Positions 10,530 to 22,500 of a stretch of 64,000 nt of DNA are shown here, one piece after another (within the stretch, counting starts at the first letter, position 1; each line of letters starts with the position of its first letter). The position numbers were made by a program, and so were the translations under genes. This stretch comes from Atrina japonica. Lineage: Eukaryota; Mollusca; Bivalvia; Pterioida; Pinnidae. The notes beneath the pieces were generated by a model. The model had not been told where the DNA came from and searched no databases. It saw only the letters and a program-made list of their open reading frames with translations. The stretch spans positions 1 through 64,000 of the forward strand of contig BROG01000110.1 of the NCBI GenBank assembly GCA_030159075.1. Reading direction: 5' to 3'.

Positions 10530-13500
10530 GTAAGAAACACTTGCAATTATTTCACTGCTTTCTACTGAAAATATCACTTTCTCTATCTTATGGCACTTCA
10601 GATATATTTAGATTTCACTAACAAATGCTTTAGGGTAAATTCTCTGCACCATGTTTGATCAACATATCTGGTTAAGTTTAAGCCCAGTTTTATCCCAACA
10701 CCCCCCTTTTTTTAGCATGTATCGACACACGTTAAACCTGATCGCTAGGCCAATTCTGCAGCCTACCAGTAATGAGGCTGACATGCATTTGTTACAAGTA
10801 AGTGGAATCTAATGAAAGGATTTTCAACATCGTAATATATCTCGAGCCATGACACCATGCTGACTACTAAGTCACATTCACAATAGCCCTTATTAACAGC
10901 TGCACCGAAGAAGGCATTTTACTATCTTTATTTTTCTGTCTCCTTCAAGGATACTGAAAAATACAAACAGTAAAATACCATCTTCATTGTAGCTGTACCT
11001 AAATAGCTATGTCCACTGGTTTTGGCTGATCAAAATAAAATAGTTGATACCTACCTCGTAGATTTAACGTAGCGGTATTCATTGTATACCGAGTAATTTA
11101 TCCATACCCACGAAAAATAAAATCAATCTGTTTTGATATAAATATTCACACTCAAATTACCACTACGAGACTTGTATACAATGGTTGATGTTGGAAAGTG
11201 AAAGAAAGAGAATGTTATTGGTCATTCATACTCTCGTTCACCTGTCCACAAAGTATGATTTGGCCAGGATCCCAGGCTAACAGTAGATGAAATCATCTGA
11301 AAGATATGTTTTCAGAACTTTTCGAGTATTACTGTATTATCGTACGAAAGACAAGTTTTCGAAACTTTCCGAGTTTTATCGTATTATGGGTATATTTTAC
11401 CACGCCATTATGGAAAGAAAGGCCGCTGTTAATACAGATTCCTTATGACAATGATAAATTGGAAGTTATTTCCCCTTCATATAACTTTTGACAAGGGAGG
11501 TGCGTGTATGTTAATGATTACTCGCATGACCCAATTTATTGACATTGCATAGATAAGAGATTCCCGTAGGAAGAGTATTTTTAAAAATTAAAGAGACCAA
11601 ATAAAGAAAAAAGTAGTAAAGATATAGTTTTTTTGTATTTTTTTACTTTTATCAATAAAAATATATTTATTTTGACGATTGGTTGCTTTACAATTTCATT
11701 TTGAATTCATGACCAAATGTGACTTAGACTACAGAGTCTGGACCTACCACTGCCCGGAGGACTGGTAAATTGTCAGGGGTCAACATTAATGAAAATTTCC
11801 ACTTGTCCTATAGGACAAGTAGTATTTAAATCTACTTGTCTGAATGCAAAAATGTTTAGTCCAAAAATCAAGTATAACATTCAGATATATTATTTTATGA
11901 TTAAACAAAATTAATCTTTATTGATTAAAGTTTTGTCTTCAATAATTTCACTTGTCGTTTTGGACAAGCGAGAAGTAACATCTGCTCGTCCGAATGCAAA
12001 GTGGACTTGTCCCAGGCAACCGGAGAAACTTTAATGTTGAACTCTGAGTGTGGGCTCTATTTTACAACTAGTGATAAGGTACCATGTGTATTGATTTATA
12101 GTTTCAAAACATTTATTTATTATTTAATGAATTGCTTTACGTTATATACTAGGCTATTGACATCTTGTTTTCAGGCCTATTTCTGCCAATTTTCAGAAAA
12201 TGCTATCGGAGATGCAGTTGCCTGAATTGTGAATTTGTGTCAAATTGGGAAAATAGTTTGCACACTTGTAAATCTAAATTTAATGGAATTTTTTTATGTA
12301 TCCATTAGTTTCAGTTCAGTCAATTTGGTCATAGTTTGTACCAAAATGGGGATTTTTTTTCAATGATTGGGGAAAAAACAAACAAATTTTGCATTGGGAA
12401 TGGGGAACTATATAGAAAAAGACCTGGCATTGCATCAGACGGGATTTTCCACCCTATCGTCAGGGCCAAAATAAAGCCCCATTCCCAATGCAAAAACAAT
12501 GCAATTTCCCCCATTTTGTTCTCAAAATTTTCCAAGTGAACTCGAAAGTGTGGATTTGAAGAATTGCTATTTTCATATAGTTTTGTGTATTTCTAGATTT
12601 TCCAAGTTAGCAAAAATGTTGCTAGAATTCAAAATTTTTAAAAGACCCAGGCCCCATTCATAAAAGCGGAAAAATATTTGATCAGTAATCATGATCAATT
12701 TACTTTATGACCATCATACCAGATTTTTTATAATAAATCGGTTACATCATATTTTAAGTTGAGTTAAGTATGCTTCACTAAAGATTTTAATGCATATTTT
12801 TTTTTTTACAGTTACATAGATACATAAATTGCCGACGAAATGACGGGCAAGCCATTGTATATCCTCATTTTTTAAGTCCATTAAAGCTATTTTGTCGTGG
12901 TAAACAATATAAAAAAAACAAATAATAACAGAAAGTAATGTGAATAATTCTGTTTGTTGACTTGCAGTGCTGAGACAAGTATTTTTTTTATAAAACATAC
13001 ATGTCATTTTAGGCTCTACACTGTATGTAAGTTCCATTGGCCGAGTTGCTTGAAGTCATTTTTCAAGAAACAAGTATGTATGTAAGTTTTATCGATTGTA
13101 TAATTGTAGTGGTGCAGAGGGTATCGGCCCCAGATAAAAGAAGCTCAGTTGGTAAGGGTGTATCGATAGCTAGTGTTTGCTTTTATTAGGAAGGTCCTGC
13201 CCAGTTAGATTGCCCGGCTTCTGAAGCTGCCGCTTTTGATTTTTAATTTTTCCTTGCCTGTTACGGAATGACGGGACAATTATTACACATCGTAATTAAT
13301 TTTCTGTATTTACAAAAGTTTTTCTTTTCGGTATTTCAAGAGCTTTTCGGCAAATTTGATATTGAACAGAGAAGTGAACACCTTCTCACATTTAGAAAAA
13401 GAGTATATAAATAATAAAAAGACTGATTGTCATTCCATCCTGTAATGTTAAAAATCCTTAGGGCGTATTACAATATATACTGAATAAGTAAACATGTAAT

Positions 13501-16500
13501 ATTTGCAATCACATAAAAGCGGTAAATAAAACAACTGCAATTTTTTTTTGTGATCAATCTGTTGGTATTTTTAGTCTGATTGACATAAGATCTTTTACTA
13601 GTCAGGACATAGTAAGCCCCGTAATCATACGGGTGATTCAAGAATAGCCCTCAGTCCATTTTTCGGTGTAAGTAGGCTGTCACTTGATGAATGATTTTTT
13701 TTTTTCTATTATCGATAAGTAAAAAATATCGATATATTGATAAATCGGCCCAAATAAGGGTGTTTAGTGGTACTTCTAGATTCACGAAATGCTTTCAAAA
13801 TACACATATATCAAGATTCATAATAATATTTTAAGGTAATTCTTTGTTACTCTTATTGTGTATCCTTTTTACATATCTGATATATGATTAAAAGTGGCAG
13901 GACATAAATTGCAAGGAAAACATTGCTTTATTTGATTCTAACGATAAGTAAAAAATTGAATATAAAATATAACATAGCTTTCAAGAACATAATAATAAGT
14001 AAAACAAATGGAAATTGCAAGGAAAAATTGTACAAGAACAAATGAAAATAACTATGAAATGCATAATGAAATATATCGGATTCGATACTTAAAAAAAATG
14101 TATCGATTGTCGTATTGAATCGATTTGTATATCAATACATTGATATGGAGTCTATCAATGACAGCCCTACTTTTCGGTTATGACAGGCTGCACTGAGAGA
14201 ATGTTTTAATCCTCACTGGATACTATCTTATGTATGGTGACAACTGACATGTAGTGATGATTACTCTAGTCAGTGTAATATTAATGATATTCTTTATTAC
14301 CTAAAGTTTAAACTTGTCCAGGTCAAGAAAGGGGTCACAAGACTCTGTTCCCCCAGGTTATATTGATTTTACTGTAGAGTGTTGGACTCACAAGTGTAAG
14401 GTACCAGGTCATACCAATGACTTTTTGTATTATCATGTACACTGTTTTTAGCATTGTGTTTGTGTCTGTCAGATAAGGGTTTTATGCTGAAATTAGAAAA
14501 GAAATCGAGTAGCCTTATGCAAATTTTGTAATAAATTGTCAGGGTTCTCAAGTTTTTTGTTGCATCTTAATTTTGATAATGGATACTGGTAATTAATAAC
14601 ATTAAGGAGATTTTTTTATACAGTTGTTGTATTTTTCTTGTTTATCAGATCCCAAGATCCGTATCTTTGATCTGGGAAGAAAGAAGGCCCGAGTAGACGA
14701 ATTCGCATTATGCGTACATTTAGTATCTGACGAGTATGAACAGCTGTCATCTGAAGCATTAGAGGCCGGTCGTATCTGTGCCAACAAGTACTTGGTAAAG
14801 AACTGCGGCAAGGATGCTTTCCACTTACGGATGCGAGTGCACCCTTTCCATGTCATTAGGATCAACAAGATGTTGTCGTGTGCTGGAGCTGATAGGTATT
14901 TACATAGTAACATGAAATCCATCGGGAATAGAATAGAATGGAAAAAATGTACATCTATAATGAGCTATGTTCCATTTATCAGAACTGTGGAGAATATCTT
15001 GTAATTTTGATAGATATAACATTCACATATATTACAAATTCTAGTGATACATCACTGCTTGGCCTTGTTTCAAAGTTTTATTGTGTTTATAATTGCCTAA
15101 AGCAATTTATCTCTTCAGAACACCTACAGTTATCCCTTGCCAGGATGCACAGGCTTTACAACATCTTAAATTTCTCCAAAACTCAGTAAGCCAGTTCTGT
15201 TCAAATTTTGAATGAAACATGCCTGTGATAAGAGTAAAACTCTTGTGAGCCCTGTACACAGCCCTCTTGCTCAAACAAGGATTCTTTCAGCGCTTCACTT
15301 TCATAATATTTAGCATATCTAATCATTCAAGAGCAATACACATAGTGAGCATTTATAATCATATTCAAATATTAGTTTTTTAAATTTTGTTGTTTTATGC
15401 TTGTTTATTCTGAGATTCTCCATGTTATTTCCATAGGCTCCAGACTGGAATGCGTGGTGCTTTTGGTAAAGCACAAGGAACTGTAGCTCGTGTACATATT
15501 GGTCAGCCAATAATGTCTGTCAGGTCCAGAGAACAGAATCAAGCTGCTGTCATTGAAGCACTGCGACGAGCCAAGTTCAAGTACCCTGGACGTCAAAAGG
15601 TATAGTCTAACTTGTGTAATACTGACCAGTACAATGTTTGTGAGAACCTAGTTAGGTTTAGTTTGCATACCTGTTGCATCATCATGCTGTAAATGACATT
15701 CATATAGACCATTTGCACATCAGTATTGTCCTGTTCACACATGATGGCCGCGTGGACTAACCTTTTGATTACCATACGACTGATTCTATTCACTTTTGGG
15801 TTTTGACGAGCTGCACGAGGAAAACATTTTATTCCTCACTGGATACTTTCTTATGTATGGTGACAATTAGAAACATTTACTCTAGTCAGTGTAACTTTAT
15901 TGTTATGCTTTATTACCTAAAATTTAAACCCGTGCAGTTCAAGAAATGGAAACTCCACCCGCCAGATTATATGGATTTTACTATATGAAGCCTAACAATT
16001 AATCCTGACGTAATTAAGTCTTTACATGAAGATAAATTGTTTTAAGTTACTGCCATTATTCAGTCGTGTATGTAAAGGCCACTCAAGGGAACAGACATAT
16101 TATCAGTTACCTCTATATATATATGACCTTTAGTGCCAGTTTGACTGTACATATGAACAGTTTACAAGAAAATCTAGGAATGTTTTTGCTGTCAGAAGGA
16201 GCAGAAATGTTTTTTTCTTCTTCTTCAAACATGTCCTTTACATTATTGCAATGTTTCTCTAGTCCTTTTTGACTGTGGTTTCTATAAAGTCTGGTACTAG
16301 GTATTTTGGACATTATAGTTAGGTAAGTTTGGTGTTTATGACTGTGATATCAATTGTCACGTTTCACTTTATCATTTCATTTTGATAACATGAGACAATC
16401 TTGACAACATGCACTGCAAACTGAAGGTGTTTATCCAGATCACAAATTTACTGTATTCTGTAACTTAAGATTGGTTTTTAGTTCCCTAGATAGATTGGTT

Positions 16501-19500
16501 TTTAGTTCCGTAGATAGTGACAGTAAGGTAACCTGGGGAACTAAAATTTATATATTACATTAACATTTATTGTTGTAAAAACTATAAATAAACAAAATTC
16601 ATTCAGCACTTTGCTGTGCAGGAAAGTTGATAATACAAGCACTACAGAGACAAGTTGTCCTAAATGATGAAAAAAAGTATAAACATCTACCATGGTAAAG
16701 TGGCACACCTTGGTTTTGTCAAAAACCCAAACAGTATCGCCTAATCACCAAAAATAAGAATGCACAGGTAAGACATGATTCCATGTATTACTATAGCTCT
16801 AATAATTTTGTCGCTGAAATCGAGTATATTACCCCTGTTATGATTCACTTTAGACTCATGCTTGTAAACATGTGTCAGTTTACCTTGGCAGACCTATACT
16901 TACAGGTGGGGTGAGCCGGCCTGGCTCAGTTGATAGCGCGCTCGACTCTGGATCGTGAGTTCGAGTCCCGCCGGCGACAGGTTGGTTTCCTGTCTTTCGG
17001 ATGAGACAGTAAAAACTGGAGGTCCCATGTCACAGTATGTGTCGGCACGTTAAAGAACCCTCACTGCTCAATGGCTGTAAGTGCCAAGCATAGGCCAAAA
17101 TTTGAAGCCCTTCACCGGCATTTAGTGACGTCTCCATATGAGTGAAATATTATTGAGTGGGACGTTAAATAACAATAAACAAACAAACAAACAGATGGGG
17201 TTGTTGTATTTTTTCACCTGTTTGTCAAATCAAAGACTTTTTAGATCTAATTAAAGTATTTGTGGTGATTTTAAATGACGATTAAATTGAATCCAACCCA
17301 ATGTTTTGATGATACAATTTTAATTGTAGTGTAGGTCATATAGTAAATTCCAGAAAGTTGACAGTATGAATCAGAATTCTAGAATGCATTGTCACTTTGT
17401 AGTTCTGACATAGAGTGACTAAAAACAAAAGTTGTCAAACAGTCCCAGCTCCAAGTTAACATGGCAAATTGTTTATTTGGCGTTTATGGCTGTGAAATAA
17501 AATTGTCAGATGTTGTTTTTCTATGTTATCAGTTTTGATAATGTAATATACTGCATTGACAACATTCTTTGTAAATACATGTAGTTCCATTAGAGGATTC
17601 TTTATGTGAGACAAATTTCTGGTTAAGTTGATTCCAAACTACAAGTCTTGTCAGGTGGTTGTTGGTTTGAGCTTACTGCTTGTTTGATGTCTGTGGGACA
17701 CCAATTTTCTCCTTTTTTGTTTTGTTTGTTGTTAATGTAAATTGTATTTCTTTAAAATTTCATTTATGCTTCACTGACATGGAGATGTCACCAGGTATAG
17801 GTGAAGTGCCACAAATGTTTACCTCTGCTATGGACTGACTCTGATGTAGTAAGGTTTGTTGTGCCACACATGCCTTGACACAGGGTTTTGGAAAAACTTG
17901 TGACTTATGTTGAGTGTTGGCAAAGGAAACTCTTATAAAAATCGGGTACCGTCTACTTGTAAGTTAAACACTACCACTTGACCACTACTGTGACCATGAA
18001 CGTTTCATAATTGGGTAAAGTTCTTGTCAGAAATTGTCATTGATTTACTAATAAATCCACAGGTATTTTACTACATGTTGATTATTTTGTCATTGCAATA
18101 CAGTATTTCAAAAACAAAGTACACAATACAACTTCAGAATATTCTACAAAAATATGACTAAAGATATTCTGATGTTTGACATATCAAGTTTACAATTGGG
18201 AAAACATGAAAACAACAGTCCCAGCTCCAAGTTTGCATGGTCTATTGCTAGGTTGGCGTTTTTGACTGTGACAATAATTGTCAAGTTTGTCTTTATCATC
18301 TTGTCGATTTGATAATGTGGATGATTAATTTGACAACAAACCTTTGTAATATTTGAACTTCATTTTCAATGCTACCACATTACATCTGTACATCTTCTAA
18401 AAACTAGTTAAACTTAACTAAATTATATTGCATTCTTGCCATCAAGTTAACAGTCATAAATTATTATTGATTAACATCAGTCCCAGCTCCAAGTTTGCAT
18501 GGTCTATTGCTAGGTTGGTGTTTTTGACCCTGACATTAATTGTCATATGTGTCTATATCACCTTGTTGATTTGATATTGTGAAATGCTAATCTGACAACA
18601 GTTGGTAACACTGGAACTTGGTTTATAACTTTTACACATGACCAATCATATGAAAATCATCAGAATTCGGGTGTAGTGGGCCTAGACATGCTATCCTTGA
18701 TTCAATGGAATGAACGTTAGTTACATCAAGATGAAAATCCATGGAAATAATACACATTTCATCAAATTCTAGAATGTTTTATTTTATTTTTTTCTTTCAC
18801 ATGAATCATGTGAAGAAGTACAATAATGCAGCAACTTGAATTACTCTCTGCATTATTGTACTTCTTCACATGATTCATGTGAAAGAAAAAAATAAAATAA
18901 AACATTCTAGAATTTGATGAAATGTGTATTATTTCCATGGATTTTCATCTTGATGTAACTAACGTTCATTCCATTGAATCAAGGGAATTCAAATGATGAA
19001 TATAACAGTGTTGCCTAACTGGGTTATATATACATTGTACATGGGGACATGGAATCAGTAGTATTTCAGAATGTTTAGATTTTGATCATATGATTTCACA
19101 AAACAGTCCCAGCTCCAAGTTTACAGTGTGGATTGTAAGTTTGGCGTTTATGACTGTGACATCAATTGTCAAGTGTCGCTATATCATGTTGTTATTATAA
19201 TAACATGAGACTCTATCTTGACAACAGTTTATATTTACATAACATAATGAAAATGTATTATGTTTGATTTGGTTATAAGGTCGGTGCCAAACAGTGCTGA
19301 AACTATGCTGCTATGTTCTTGTAGACAAAATGTATCACTCAAACTTGATTACAACTTGTAATACACGACTTGTACATCATCTCAACATGCGTTTATGTAT
19401 ATGTAGGGCCAGTGATTTTCCGCGATTCTGCAATCGCGGAATCAACAATCTGAAACGGAAATTGCATTTTTGAAAAATCTTTTAAAATTCCAACATGAGA

Positions 19501-22500
19501 TAGAATTTATTTAATTGTGAACTAGTGTGCTATTTCCGTGTGTTATAAACTTCAAATCTTTGTTTATTTAAAATATATTTCACCACATAATTTTACATCA
19601 ATTACTATTTTATCCCTTAGATCTAGTAGCCTACATTTACACATCGAAAGATAAGGGCAATCATTTTCATAGTCGTAATATCAGTACTGACTGACATCTG
19701 CCGATCTGGTGTCTTCTTAAACAAAAATAGCTTTAATTTGCTATCTTGAATTAGGTTTTCAAAATGTTAATATCAATTTCTGAATACATATACAATTTTT
19801 ATAATTTATAGTAAAATTTCACAATGTGTACAATCCATCCTAACTTTTTCAACATACCGCTCGATTGACAGCTGGTTTTTGTTACCAACACAAACATGTG
19901 GTCACACTTTGACGTTTTTGACAGTGAGCTCCGATGGCTGAAGACATATGTATGTTAAAAGAGGAGGCTTTCTCCCATTTAAGAAAAACATACATCAGCA
20001 TGAGTTGATAGTTTTCGTGGAATCTTTATGTGGATGAGGACGTTTAATTTTGCAAAGTCTGTCAGCATTGTATAGATTACGCTAGTGTTGATACAATAAA
20101 TTAAAAGACTAAAAATTAAATACATGTACATGTATATCTACTTTATAAGTTTATTTAAAGTAAAAAAAAAAAACACTAAATAAAACATCACAGACTTGTT
20201 CTAAGTTAGGTGATAAATTCAAGCAAAAATAAGTAATTAGAAATTACATGTACAATTTCCAACAAAACTTGTTACCTAAATGTATATGAGTATAGGTCTA
20301 AAGACTTACAAATTATTTAACAAATATTTTAAAATCATAAAAACATAGTGTTGCATATACATGTATATGTTTTATTTAATTCCCTATTTAAATCTATCAT
20401 TAAATTGGTGTGGCAGAATATTAAAAGTATGACTATGAGTCTGTATTATTAAATATTTTTCATCTAAAGTATGTTTTTAGTTCCTTTTCTTATGAAAACA
20501 GAAAAAAACGGAATTCACCAAAACTGAAAACAGAATTGAAGCAAATCTGAAACGGAAAATCACTGGCCCTAAATAATGCAGCTCATCTAGATATCTATAA
20601 TATAAAGGCAATATACAAAACTGTATCGTCAGACTGCACACAATATTTGTAGCAGATGGATTCAACGAGACAGATGGATTCAACAACAATCAAGACCAGT
20701 CTGATATACTCGTTTGTTGAATCCATGTCCGCTACAACAATCAAGTGCAGTCAAATGATGAGGTAAAGGGATAGAAACGTTTGTGTTTTAGTTTTGCTTA
20801 AATATTTATTGCACATGTCCCGTTATTTCTATCTATATTTAAGAAAATGTTTTTCACAAAAGTTTAAAATTTCATACTCTGGCGAGTTTATTTCAACAAA
20901 TTTTTTTGATCATATGATTTCACAAGCCATCAAATATTTTGAATGACATGAATGCTAGTTTAAAATCATGTTGCTTCCATGTATCCAACTTTATATTTTG
21001 CATAACACGACATTAAGTATTGCAACAGTGGCGTATATCATAGACAAAATGTAACTCCGTTGGAACTTGTAACTCAACTGTTTAGGGACCTTAAACATGA
21101 TTACAACAGCTGCATGTAATAAAAAACAAAGTGCAATTTTCAGCCTTTGCAATTGCGTTTTGAGTATTAGACAAGTTAGGTAAAGTAGCTAGCAAAAACG
21201 CCGAGCTGAACTTTGTGTGTGGATAGATTTTAGGTAAAGTAGCTGGCAAAAAGGCTGAGCCGAACTTTGTGTGTGGATAGAATTTAGCAATTTTGCTCTA
21301 AATATAAAAAAGCAATCGATTTCTTGCATTGCATTGCCTTTCATGAAAATTGTCGACAGAATTTGTTGATTTCTATTGAAAAGACTGAATATATTAAGAA
21401 AATGGGGTTTGTCTCTTGATTATGTTTCCATCTAAGTGTTATTTTCATTTCCATTATTTCATAAGAGGCATTTATATGATACTTAACTGCGTAAAATACG
21501 AGTGAACATGGAACCAGTATTTCAAAAAGTTGAAATTTTGATCATATGATTTCACAAAACAGTCCCAGCTCCAAGTTTACAGTGTGGATTGTAAGTTTGG
21601 CGTTTATGACTGTGACATCAATTGTCAGGTGTCGCTATATCATGTTGTTATTATAATAACATGAGACTCTATCTTGACAACAGTTTATATTTACATAACA
21701 TAATGAAAATGTATTATGTTTGATCTGGTTATAAGGTCGGTGCCAAACAGTGCTGATACTATGCTGCTATGTTCTTGTATCATAGACAAAATGTATCACT
21801 CAAACTTGATTGGAACTTGTACATCATCTCAACATGTGTTTAGGGACCTTAAACACGATATCTGAACAACAGCTAGAGCAAATATGGCAGCTCATTTAGA
21901 TATCTATTATATAAAGGCAAAAACAAAGAGGGCATTTTCCACTGAAAATTATGAAAACTATTTAAATATGTATCATGCAATTTTCAGCCTTTGCAATTGC
22001 GTTTGCAGTATTAGGCAAGTTAGGTAAAGTAGCTAGCAAAAAGGCTGAGCTGAGCTGAACTTTGTGTGTGGATAGATTTTAGGTAAAGTAGCTGGCAAAA
22101 AGGCTGAGCCGAACTTTGTGTGTGGATAGATTTTAGGTAAAGTAGCTGGCAAAAAGGCTGAGCCGAACTTTGTGTGTGGAAGCAATTTTGTTCTAAAGAT
22201 AAAAAAGCAATCGATTTCTTGCATTGCATTGCCTTTCATGAAAATTGTCAACAGAGTTTGTTGATTTCTATTGAAAAGACTGAATATGTTAAGAAAATGA
22301 GGTTTGTCTCTTGATTGTGTTTCCATCTAAGTGTTACTTTCATTTCCATTAATTCAAAAGAGGCATTTATATGATAATTAACTGCGTAAAATACGTGTGA
22401 ACATGGAACCAGGAGTATTTCAAAAAGTTGAAATTTTGATCATATGATTTCACAAAACAGTCCCAGCTCCAAGTTTACAGTGTGGATTGTAAGTTTGGCA

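Larger units (their letters stand above)
10530..14648. other. RPL10 intron region where exon 2 is expected
   Basis: About 4.1 kb. I searched for a 59-nt frame encoding the conserved YRYCKNKPYPKSRFCRGVP between an acceptor and a donor and saw none. The stretch holds AT-rich unique DNA, a repeat with ACTTGTCC/GGACAAGT words (11790-12010), and repeats near 13700-14390. Confidence 0.6.

Noticed and set aside
11735..11771. Second candidate RPL10 exon 2 (CAGAGTCTGGACCTACCACT then GCCCGGAGGACTG, with GTAAAT following)
   Set aside because: It has an open frame and a donor-like end, but the peptide does not match YRYCKNKPYPKSRFC and the phase is wrong.
12780..12860. Candidate RPL10 exon 2 after the acceptor-like TTTTTTTTTTACAG near 12813
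   Set aside because: The following bases read Tyr-Ile-Asp-Thr-stop in the required frame and do not match the conserved RPL10 residues.
14938..15189. 83-residue plus-strand frame after RPL10 exon 3
   Set aside because: Starts inside the intron, has no conserved motif and no splice support.
16915..16985. Possible functional tRNA gene
   Set aside because: Boxes A and B are present but the molecule is about 63 nt, lacks a proper anticodon arm and continues into a SINE body with a tail and target duplication.
18695..18984. microRNA precursor
   Set aside because: Arms of 137 bp without bulges are far longer and more perfect than an animal pre-miRNA; a fold-back repeat, long dsRNA or artefact is more likely.
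19404..20571. A transposase gene inside the hAT-like element
   Set aside because: No long frame on either strand; the element is non-autonomous.
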